Part shown: positions 10,563 to 20,656 of the stretch, piece by piece
Layout: the number at the start of each line of letters is the position of its first letter
Position numbering within the stretch: position 1 is the stretch's first letter
NCBI RefSeq assembly: GCF_010389155.1
Contig: NC_057761.1
Coordinates: 9,922,501-9,986,500 of the forward strand
From: Erigeron canadensis
Taxonomy: Eukaryota > Streptophyta > Magnoliopsida > Asterales > Asteraceae
DNA length: 64,000 bases
Direction of reading: 5' to 3'
Translations under genes and position numbers: made by a program
The notes under the pieces: generated by a model
What the model was told of the DNA's origin: nothing
What the model saw: only the letters and a program-made list of their open reading frames with translations
Database searches by the model: none

Positions 10563-11343
10563 TCTGGAACCTTGTTATGAACGCCTTTGTGACACTGGCA
10601 GGGTTCTTTGATTCCAGATTTGTAAATCTATACCAGTAAAGCTATCAAACGCCCTTGTGATACTATCTTTACACTGATAGATTTATGGATCACCATTCCA
10701 GGGGGAAGACTCAGACCACATTTTTTTTCTTTTCTAAGCTTCAAGGGGAACTTATTATTTATTTTCTCACAAGACAAATTTTCTGGAAAATGTTTCTGGT
10801 ACCTTGTAGATGTGTCCCTCTCATTAATACTGGATAAGTTGACGTGCATGTTTGAAGTGACTTCAGTCGCTTTGTAAATGTGTCCCTCTCATTTGTCTAT
10901 TTTAGTTTATGTGCGTGTTTGAGGATTACTAGAATGGTCTAATCTGGGTACGTACTGGAGTGTCCCTCAGTGTACCATTAGTGCATGTTCTACTGGCCTA
11001 ATCCACTAGTGATGCTGGAGTGTCCAGTCAACCTCCAGATGCATTGAAATGAGTCATGGTGTGTTAGTCATAATATTTGAATACTTGATACTAGTGTGTG
11101 CCATACATATAAACTTTTTATCTGGACAGTTACTGTTCATCTTACGGGGCATGACTTTTCCAACTTAAAATGATGGTTTTGTTACCTTGGGAAGATAAAA
11201 AGTGCAAGTTGGTAAGTTTGTGGGCTGTCAACCGTCATACATTTATGTGTGATGGGAAACATTAAAAGCGGATGTCAAAACCGATCAAAATTGTGTTGAA
11301 ATATTTCAAATTTACCGTTTTGAATTCCATTTTCTCTCTCCTC
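10563..11343 (+). other. SIR2 post-pol structured non-coding region
   Basis: The region begins with a dyad AATCTGGAA (10561-10569)/TTCCAGATT (10612-10620), whose loop contains AACGCCTTTGTG (10580-10591). A second dyad (CAGTAAAG ... CTTTAC-ACTG, about 10634-10678) has AACGCCCTTGTG (10648-10659) in its loop. Further degenerate units with TGTGTCCCTCTCATT and GGAGTGTCC follow to about 11035. I see no ORF. Confidence 0.65.
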
Positions 11344-11499
11344 TATAAATATCCATATTTACTTTCACTTTACTCCCAATTCTTCAAATTCCTTCATTTA
11401 CTCATATCTTCATTAAATTCAATCATCATCGTCTCTCTTCTTTAATTCCTAAAATCTTCATCAAAACCCTAACTTTCCAGTTTCATTTTCTATATTCAA
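11344..11499 (+). promoter_or_regulatory. candidate internal promoter and 5' leader of the SIR2 additional ORF
   Basis: TATAAATA at 11344-11351 lies about 150 bases before the ATG. A CT-rich leader follows, with a telo-box AAACCCTAA at 11464-11472. That combination is common at plant gene 5' ends. This is inference from composition and position only. Confidence 0.45.
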
Positions 11500-14400
11500 A
11501 TGGCACCCAGACAAACAAACTCTGACAAAAACCTTTTTACCAACAACTATACCCCTCCTACTAGTGTCACCAAAGCTCATGACATCATCATTGATTCTAA
11601 CAAAATCAGGATCAACGTGCATAACTGGATGGCAAAGCTTGCCGGAACCCATGATCCTCAAACCATCATCGGACGACTAAATTCTTTCTTTCTTAGTTGT
11701 CCATTATATGGGGCTCTTACTATGAATCCAGGGAAAATATACCATGGTTACTTATGCGAATTTTGGTACACTGCTCATTTCAAGGCTGGTAATGATAACA
11801 CCATTCATTACACCTTGAAAAAGGGATCTCGTCCACATACAATAACTGTTGATTCTCTACGAGATGCCCTTCGTCTGCACTATTTTTCAGAAAATGAATT
11901 GCCATTACAACTTCCCAGTGGCATCAATCTTAGGGAAGTGTGTAGGCAGATGGGTCACACCGATATTCTCGATGAGCAGGGTGTGTTAAAGAGAAAAGGT
12001 ACTATCTATATGAGTAAACTCATTGATTCTTGGAGATTATTTTTTACTCATCTGGTAGAATGTTTAGGAAGTGGATCTGGAGGGCTTGATCAAATAAATC
12101 AGACCCAACTTATGATTGCATATTGCCTATGGCATGATTTGGAATGATTTGGCTGAGAGAATAAAAGTACATAAAAGAAAACCTCATGTACCTTTCATTA
12201 GATTTTTGTCTTTGATTTTTAAGCGTGCACTTGGGAATGAGTATGATTGTGACACCAGTCATTTTCCTATGGCTAAACACTTGAGGGATCTCAACAACTT
12301 AGTGTCAAAAAATAATGAAGTTAAGATCCCAGTTGAAATGATTGAAAGCTTTAAGAGAGAAATAACTGATGCATCACCACCAGTTGATTCAGAAGAAACC
12401 CAGGGTGGCCTTCAATTCAATATAGGTACTCCTGGGGATTTCACTGCTGAAGAGCAGTCACCAGAAACTGAGGTGACTTCTGACCCACAGCAAACCCTTG
12501 TTTTTCCAACAAACATTTCCACAAGACCAAGAAATACCACCATACGTCTTAGGAGAGGAGGAGCACTGGTCATTCCTCACAGTACCGAAATCAGCCATCC
12601 AGATCCCTCCCAACAGGAATCTGGAGATGTTACAAGGGAAAACATACAAGCATCCACTCTCGAAACTTCTGCTAGGGAGAGTGGTGAAGAAAATCAAGGG
12701 ACTGCCCAACCTCTTGCACAAACTGAAAGGGTTACTGAAGCCTCACTTCTTGTAATCCCAGTTTCAAACTCTACGGAAGGTGACATCATGAATGAAGATG
12801 GTACATTGATCACGGATACAACAATGGAAGCAGTAGAAAATCAAGAAACTCCTGTCGTGCCCTCTGACCAAGAAAATGTGGTTGTGCCAGATTCTGCTCA
12901 GATTGATCTGAACAGAAGTGTACCTAATCAGACTGCAGAGCAAACCATCTTCTGGGATGAAGATGAATCATCCCTGAACTTGTCTAACTTTGGTCAAGTT
13001 CAGGATTTATTTGGTGATGAAATTCAGTCAATGGAAGTAGATCTCCAGGTTACGATACCTACTTCCAGTGACCCCCTCATTGCAGTTATTCCTTCAGAAA
13101 CCCAATCTCCTTTTCAACCCCAGTATGAACAAACTGCAATGCCACCACCTCCACCGTCTTCAATTCCTTCAGACACACCATACATAAATCTCCTTCCTTC
13201 TATTCCTTCACCTCAATCAACTCAAAATCCACCACAGTCAACTAAGAGACTTCAAGTTGTAAATAATCCAGTCTTAAGTGCTCCAGACTCTACCGCTGTT
13301 CAGACTGAATCTCTTATACAAGAAAGAGTCGAGACACTTATATCAGTTGTTCAAAGAAATGCTTTTGGACCTTCCCCTACACCAGTAGGACTCTCCTTTT
13401 CATCTTCCACCGAAGTCCAAGGCCTTTTAAACAAGGTGGCGGACTTGGAGAAATCCCTTCAGTCATTTTCCCAGGTTCTCACTGACTTTAAATCTGCCAT
13501 GAAAAATTCTTTTCGGTCAGAGTTGAACACCTTCTCTGGGAATAAACAACTGGTGTTTGAAAAATTTAATGAACTGGTACTGGCTACTAACAACTTCCAG
13601 GAATCTTTTAAAGTGGCAGTCCAGGAAATGAAAGAAACGTCTTCTGTCTCAGTTTCTTCTGTCCAATCTGTTGTTAAAGAGGCAGTTGACACTCCTTTAA
13701 GAGAACTGAAGACTCAAGTCCAGAATTTGCATCGTGTGGTAGATTGGTTGGATTGTCGGCCAACAATGGATCATAGTTCAGTCATAAGCAATGTAAGTGA
13801 TCAGACTGCTTTGAAAGTCAAGAATCTGGTTCTCAAGCAGCTCTCTACTGATGTGACTGACTCTGTTATCATAAAGTTGCAAGAAGTCATGTTGACGAAG
13901 GTTATTGAAGTGATTGCAATGAAGCCAGTGGTTGGTCACACTTTTGGCTCCACTGATAGGAAAATGCTAGAGCAGATCTGGAATCACCTCAATCTTAATT
14001 CTGGAGGTAATTCCAAGGGGGAAAGTTCTAATACAGGTGCTCTAGTTGCATTTGTTGCTGAAAAATTGAAGGAATGCAAGTTGGAATTTGCTCGTGTTGA
14101 GGAAAGTGATGCTATTGAACCTGATGCCAATGAGCCACAGTTTGAAGAGTTTGAAGATGTTGCCCAGCTCAAGAAAAATCTAAAGGGCACATCTGGTGTA
14201 GATGAAGAAGTCCGGTCTCCTGAAAGGCCAAATGTTACTGAGGAAGAATAAAAAAGAATTCATCAAGCTGAACTCCTCATTAGTATTCACAAAGAAAATG
14301 CCAAAAAGGCACTGGTCAAGCATCATGAAGAAATGAAACAAATGGGTACACTTGACAGTGCTAATGTTGGAGCCTTAAATTTGAAGTTAGATATGTACCT

Positions 14401-15201
14401 ACAAATGAAGAAAGACTCCAGAATTGTAAAATTTCTTGAAGTTCTGGATGATATCAAACTAAGAAGTGCATATTTAAAGGAAAAACATGAGCTGGATTAT
14501 TTTACTCACGGTATCCCTATTCCAGAACTGATTAAAAGAAGAAAAGAAGAACTGGTTCGTCTGAAGAACCAAGTCAAAAGTAATGTAGCAGCTCTGGAAA
14601 GGGAGTACCAAGGAAGAGAAAAAGTGGAAGAAACTCTAAGGCCTCAAGAGATGCTGATCTTAATACATTCATTCCTCTGGATACTTCAAAGTCTCTTACC
14701 AAGGTTGTAACAAGAAGAACTGGTGAGACTCCTACTGAAAACAGACCAATGGAAACATCTGAATAAGGAATTGGTTCTGATGATGTTCAGTTTCTAGTTA
14801 AACAAGCTTAGACAAAGGAAAGATATGAAGCCTTCGTACATGGCAGAGCTGATGTCAGAAAAATCGTAAGTGTAGAAATTGAAGGCATTCCTGATGATCC
14901 CAATTTTGAGAAGTTTTCAGTGAAGTTGTTCAGGGAAGAAAACTTCACTGATGAAAGGCCAGCATGTACAATTGATGCTTTTGGAATGACGTAGTTAAAG
15001 GAGATTGGTGAGTTTTTCAAAGGAAAAACGTCATTTTCCAGGGAAGAATTAGCTTTCATGAAAAGAATCAAGAACAAATTTCTCAAAAAGAAGCAAATGG
15101 AAGCTGATCTGGGAATGACCACAGAACAAGGTTCACCACCACAACCCAAGAGAAAGGCCACTGAAGCAGCATTTGAACACATTGAAAAGAGATTGTCCTG
15201 A
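11500..15201 (+). pseudogene. SIR2 additional ORF (post-pol protein of unknown function), broken
   Basis: This is a protein of roughly 1200 residues, readable with interruptions. The N-terminal domain (11500-12147, about 215 residues) contains FFLSCPLYGALTMNPG and YLCEFWYTAHF, matching the N-terminus of post-pol ORFs I know from Asteraceae Sirevirus-like elements. A frameshift near 12140 leads to a 711-codon stretch: a Ser/Thr/Pro/Glu-rich middle, then a helical, probably coiled-coil part (about 13400-13900) and an acidic end. After TAA at 14249-14251 the same frame continues (MGTLDSANVGALNLKLDMY), then shifts near 14655. The end is basic (MKRIKNKFLKKKQMEADLG), with stops at about 14764, 14809 and 14992 and a final TGA at 15199-15201. 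No signal peptide or membrane segment is evident, so an envelope role is not supported. The start is chosen by the first ATG after the CT-rich leader. Confidence 0.8.
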
Positions 15202-15486
15202 CTCTTTTATCATTTACTTGTAATTGTACTTCTTTTATGAAGTTGTAACTTGTCACTAGTTGATGTCTGTAAATATAAGTTGCAAGCTTTATTTTTCACA
15301 AGTATTTGATCAGTATTAAGTCTAGTAATTAAAATGTATAAACTGGGAACACTGATGATCTATAAAGTGGCTCCCCAGTATTTCAAAATTAGACTTAGTC
15401 AAATTTTCAAGGATTTTTCAAGCACAAACTTGTATAGATAACAGATTGAAAATCCTAGCATAATTTCTAAACAAATAGGGGGAATT
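15202..15486 (+). other. SIR2 3' untranslated region and polypurine tract
   Basis: This is a short AT-rich stretch ending in AAATAGGGGGAATT directly before the LTR. Nothing else is seen. Confidence 0.7.
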
Positions 15487-16479
15487 TGTTAGGTCCAAAT
15501 TTACTGGACTCGCTCCAGACGTGACTACTGGAGCCCTCTGAAGATTTGTTCAAAAATTATGTGAAGACCAGTGAACCATTTACTTGTACAGGAATCTGGA
15601 TTTCACTAGATTGGTTCACTGGACTTCACTCCAGTCAAGATCTTTCCACTGAAGAACATTCTCACTGAAGTTGAAGAAAGAAGTTTGACAAATAGCGGAG
15701 CTCACTGGCAGGCTTACCAGATCTCCTGACTGGAGTCATTGACAGTGTTCTAGACCTTACAAGTCTGAACACTGATTATGAGGGATTGACTTTATGCCTT
15801 TACATGCCTTTACCTGAAAAATCCATTTGTCCTTTGTTAAAAGCCTTACACGCATGTAAAGGTGGTTGGTTAATTAGAAGACAAGTCACTATCAAGTGAC
15901 TTTATTCTTGTAGTTTAACCAATGCATTTAAGGAATTAAAGTAGTTTCCTTAAATGCATGTAACCATATTTGTACGGCAAAAAGAATATTATATTTATTC
16001 TTTTTCCCTATAAATACCAAGTCACTTCCCTCGTCCAAAACACACTTTTGCAATTTGGTGTCTTTGCTCAAATACTCTCGATCTAAACAGTTATACTTCA
16101 CAACTTTAAGTATTTCGATCAAAAGAGTTTATTTAGCAAATATTAGATCACTTGTAATTCATAAGGTTGTTTAGATACTTACTTTGTAATATCTTAGTTG
16201 TGCAACAACCTTGTATTTTATTTAACATCAATAAATAAAATACAGTTGAAAATTATATTGTGTCTCACCATTTACTTTACTTGCTTATCTTTATATTGCT
16301 TAAGTTAAGTATTACTTTATATATATTCTTGCATTTATATTTATTGTAATACTAGTCCAATCTAGTGCTTACTTGATTTATCGCATTTATATTTATTGTA
16401 ATACTAGTCCAATCTAGTGCTTACTTGACTTGTTGTATTCTACACTTGTGGGTTAAACCATCAAGTGAGGGACTTCACA
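15487..16479 (+). repeat. 3' LTR of SIR2 (~993 bp)
   Basis: It begins TGTTAGGTCC. The right boundary, GGGACTTCACA at 16479, was chosen because GGGAYT-TACA/CACA is shared with the SIR3 and SIR4 LTR ends; a shorter end at 16444 is possible. Many ACTGGA/TCCAGT motifs lie in the first 250 bases, and AATAAA near 16230 could be a poly(A) signal. A 46-bp tandem duplication (16331-16376 and 16383-16428, starting GCATTTATATTTATTG) lies near the end. Confidence 0.7.
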
Positions 16480-17400
16480 TGATTACATGTCTTGGAAACG
16501 CTTATGATTACATATTTTGGAAACGCTTATTATTACATATTTTGGATACATAATTGGTTTCACATTTGGCATACATTTGATTACATATTCACTTACATTA
16601 TGGATACTTTAATGTTATCTCGATTATAGATTGTACTACATGATACCCGGTGTTCTACCACTGTCTCTGTGTGCTTTATCTAGGTCATGTTTATGACTGT
16701 AAGCGTCTTCATATTGGTATTCACTTAGCCAGGTCTTGGACTGTAAGAGGCTTCATATTGTTATTCGTAATAGCCATGTCATGTTATTACTGTAAGTGCA
16801 CGATTGATACAAACTAACTTAGTCATGTTTATGATAGTACGTGTACGATTGATACAAACTAGCCAGGTCATGTTTATGACTGTAAGGGCATGCTTTGATA
16901 TACATACTAGCCAGGTCATCGCTATGACTGTAAGGGCACGCTTATACGTATTCATATATTTATACTCTCGTATTCATACTTAACGGCACAAACGATTTCA
17001 AGTAAACAAGCATGCTTACACACTTACGAACTCACCGACCTTTGTGTTGTCGCTTTTTAGTATCCTTTCAGGTGTGCAAGTTAATCAAGTTAGAAGTGGC
17101 TAAGGAGGATAGCATGGTGGCCTTTAGCAGACTCAGACTAGGATTTGGAGCTACATATCTTATGTGATTATTTTTGTGGCTTTATGTCTAGACTATGGCA
17201 ATATGCCTAAGTGATCTTTCCCCTGCGCGGGAGTTTAGTTATGCTTGTTGGATATTGATTCTATGTTGTATGTTTATGTTTGAGTTCGAATGTATGAAAT
17301 GTGAGTTTATTTTGCATTCATTTAGTCACTCTACGTAACATCCATGACGCGTGTACTATGCGTCGCATCCCTAGTTTTCCGGCTTCGTCGGGGTGTGACA
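16480..17400 (+). repeat. LTR-T: right end of a Gypsy-type LTR inserted in HARB
   Basis: It ends CGGCTTCGTCGGGGTGTGACA at 17400, a typical end for Tekay/Del-type LTRs, where HARB sequence resumes (17405 in frame). SIR2 is inserted in it, so its left part lies beyond the window. Degenerate repeats fill 16680-16950, and GTGTGCAAGTTAATCAAGTT near 17070 resembles the late part of such LTRs. Confidence 0.62.
16680..16950 (+). repeat. degenerate GTCATG-TTTATGACTGTAAG repeats in LTR-T
   Basis: About six diverged copies of AGCCAGGTCATGTTTATGAC followed by TGTAAGNGCACG sit roughly 40-60 bp apart. The better copies form a GTCAT-GTTT-ATGAC stem. Confidence 0.7.
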
Positions 17401-17404
17401 CGAC

Positions 17405-17888
17405 TTGTGGGTTGTCGTTGTGGAATTGGAATCGTCATCCGAGACCGATATTCAGTTTTTGCAAAACGCGGTTCAATGGATGGACAGCACGGCATCCTCT
17501 AACTACATTAAAATCGTAGATACATAAATCGACAACGTGAAGTCGGTCATCAAATTTTACTAAATGATTGGTTTGTTGACGATCCAAAATACGATGATGT
17601 ATACTTTCGAAAGAAGTTTCGTATGAACAAAACCATGCATCTGAAAATCGTTGACGACATCGAGGCGAATTATCCATATTTTCAAGAGGGGATTGATACG
17701 CATGGGAGAAGAAGTTTCAAGGCGCTCCAAAACGTATGCTCGGCGGTACGCCAACTCGCGACGGGCAATCCGCCCTATGAGTATGATGAGTACTTACATA
17801 TGGCCGCTCGAATCTTGCACGAGTATCTTACTCATTTTTGTGATGCCATCATTAAGTTGTATGGTCGAGAGTAATTACGTAGGCCTAC
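17405..17888 (+). pseudogene. HARB part 1: PIF/Harbinger-type transposase, N-terminal third
   Basis: The reading starts with an acidic/Ser segment (ELESSSETDIQFLQNAVQW, MDSTASS), typical of plant Harbinger-derived transposases. It shifts frame near 17510 and continues NDWFVDDPKYDDVYFRKKF, then LKIVDDIEANYPYFQEGID and the helical N-terminal region. An in-frame TAA (17872-17874) stands where a sense codon is expected, and reading continues RRPT into part 2. The 5' end is lost to LTR-T. The protein would have been the DDE transposase; it is dead, with at least one frameshift and four stops overall. Confidence 0.82.
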
Positions 17889-18497
17889 TGTAACATCCTA
17901 AACTTTTCTACCTTTGACTTTGAATTGGACCGTTAGTTGACTTTGATGGTGTTAGTTGTTAAACTGCTAAGTAATTAACTATTGTTGTCTAAATGATTAA
18001 TGTGATACTTTATTGAGTTATTAATGATCATGAGATGTTATTATAGTTTCTGGTCAGTCATTAAGGTGCTCCTTGGTCGTTTGAGCTTCCGATTCAATAA
18101 TTTGAGTCTTAACAGTCGTTAGATTTAAGTCAAGGACACTTTAGTCATTGTGCAAAAAGGGCTCCGATTTGATAGGGTTTAGGCAACCCTAATCCTTCAT
18201 CATCTTCAGAAGTATGTGTGTTTTTCTTGGTGTGAGCCTCCATAACCTCCATTGCTTGATTTTCATTGATTTCAGGTCGATTCGGAGTGATCTTGGGCTT
18301 GAAATCGATTCTACAATAATCTAGAAAGTTAATGATTAAAATCCTTACTGAATATTAGTCATTGGAATCTATGTTTTTCGTCCATACCTGGACTTGCCGA
18401 CTATTGATTGATAAGTAACGTTTTTGTTGTTAGATTTGACGATTTCGGGTCATTCGATGATTATTATAGAAATCATTTGGTATAGTGAGATTTACTA

Positions 18498-19411
18498 TGT
18501 TGGAATTTCGGATGCCCAAGACATATATTAAATTGACGTGGCTAGTATGTGATGATCCAAGTCAGGTCATACCCAATAACAAGTTAGACAAACACTTATG
18601 ATATGTATTTATATGATATGATCTTTAAATAAATATCAATACTTGAAGCATTTAGGAAATGGGTTTCTAAATAAATGCACTTGAGAAATATAAGTAAATT
18701 ATATGGATAATTTATTTTGAGAAATATGTGAATGTGTTTATTTGGCAAAATAAACACTTATGTGTGTTATGTATAATACATAATATGTTACATAAGGTAT
18801 ATAACATGTTATAATACATTTATATATTGTATAAAAGGAAAATGCAAGTGGATTTTGAGTTGGTGAGACCCATGTGGTCTCACCTTGTGGCCAGCCAACC
18901 CCACCCAAAAATGCACATGCATTTGCTTGTTTTACATAACCCACTAGCTACATTGGAAACACACAATTGTTACATGCATTTGCTATAGTGTTCTCTCAAC
19001 TCTCAAGTGCAAAAACTCTCTCTTTTTCTTCTCTTGATTTTGGCACAAACAAGGCAAAAGGAGAAAGTTTTTTTAAGTCTAAATCCTAGCATATTTGGGT
19101 GTTTGTTGGAGACTTGGGGTATGCAAGCTTGAGGTACTTCTATCTTGAAGACTTGGCCTTTCTAGGAACATCATCTTCTTCATATCAACCTTCTCATAAG
19201 CTTGGAAGAAGGTAGTCTTCTAAACACCCTATGGTTGTTATTTTGATTGTATGACATTCATATACATGGATCCTTATTGTTTGGGGTTTTCTTTTATATG
19301 TTAAAATTTGATTTTAACTACATATAACATAATGAAAGGTTCATTTCTTCCGCTGCGTTTTTCATGTTTATAAGGAAAATATGACTTTGATAAAACCCAA
19401 AAGACCCAACA
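18498..19411 (+). repeat. 5' LTR of COP1 (914 bp)
   Basis: It begins TGTTGGAATT and ends GACCCAACA. A TATA box (TATAAAAG, 18830-18837) lies about 25 bases before a perfect hairpin GGTGAGACC-CATGT-GGTCTCACC (18862-18884), near the expected transcript start. Confidence 0.96.
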
Positions 19412-20656
19412 ATGGCATCTAGAGCCGGTTATATGGATGTATGCATCAAAAGTTGATTTTTGTTTGTGTATTATAGTGTCACAACTTAGCCAAAAGACCT
19501 TGTGATTGTTTGTGATATGTGGATGTGTTTGTATTTTATTTAATTATTCAATGGTTGTAATAATTAAATAGGATTTTCTTCATTCATTTGGTTATGTAAT
19601 TTTATTTATTTCATTTGGAATGTAATAAGTAGACTAGTTGCATTTTTTCTTGTAAATGTAATCTCCAAGAAGGCTTTAAAGAGTTTAGGGGCTGTTTTGG
19701 AGGCCAAAAGGAAGAGTGAAGAAAGACATTCAAATCACATCACAAAAGATTACTTGAAGCATTTGGATGCAAGATCAAGTGGGAGTTCATTGACATAAAT
19801 TTTGTGTCACTTTGTCCCTTAGGTTGGGACCTTTTGACACACTTGTTTCGGCTAACAAGTGTGGTCAAATTAGTTGGCTAATGTTGTGCACTTATTATTA
19901 TGTTTGTCATGTTTGTGTGGTTGTTTGATAATATTGTCATGTGGATGTTCAAAACTACAAACTAAATGACATACATAAAAGTTTAAAAATTGGTTTTAAA
20001 ATTGACATTAACTTGGTAAAATAAAATGGTTTTTATTAAAAGTTAATGGCTACAATTATAAAAATGGATTTTATAAAAGAACTTTGAAATATGGATTTCA
20101 AAATTATCATCATGATACAAAGTTTTAACTAGAATATAAAAACTCAAACGACCCTTTAAAAACAAGTTAAAACGCCATCTTTTATACAACACTTAATTAT
20201 TTGGGAACTCTTTGTAGGATAAAGGTCACCTAACTACCTTGAGGGAACTTATAAGTTAAGGTAAATTCATTATACTTGTGGGATAAAGGTCACCTAACCA
20301 TTTGTATAGATAAATTTACATGTGTGTATAAGTGAGATAACTTGACTTGGAAGCCATGTGATTAGGGTCACCGAAGCATGGTAACCAAAGGCGTTGATGA
20401 GATTAAACATGCCGACTTAACATAAGATGTTAAAACCGATCCCATACCACTAGAAATTGTAAAATGTTACAATTGTCAAACGTTGACTACCTTGTTAATT
20501 TAAATAATGGGATAAAGGTCACCTAACCATCATTTAAATATAACATTGGATTCTAGATTTTAATTATTAATTGTCCATGAGACATAAAAGGGTATTAACA
20601 ATTAAAATTTATATTTGATATCGAAAATACTAATAAAGACTTTGTTAATCTTGTAG
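19412..20656 (+). other. COP1 primer binding site and gag leader
   Basis: The primer site at about 19413-19428 (TGGCATCTAGAGCCGG) is a variant of the initiator tRNA-Met complement used by many Copia elements (TGGTATCAGAGC). The 1.2-kb leader has no ORF. It carries GGATAAAGGTCACCTAAC three times (20217-20234, 20281-20298 and 20510-20527) and a shorter GGGTCACCGAAGC near 20368. Confidence 0.82.

Larger units (their letters stand above)
10519..16479 (+). mobile_element. SIR2: 3' part of a beta-subfamily Sirevirus-like Copia element with post-pol additional ORF
   Basis: It starts in the last pol codons, where SIR1 interrupts it. A structured non-coding stretch, a long additional ORF, a purine tract and a ~1-kb LTR follow. 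It lies inside LTR-T. The first five bases after the LTR are TGATT. Its left part should lie left of the window. Confidence 0.83.
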
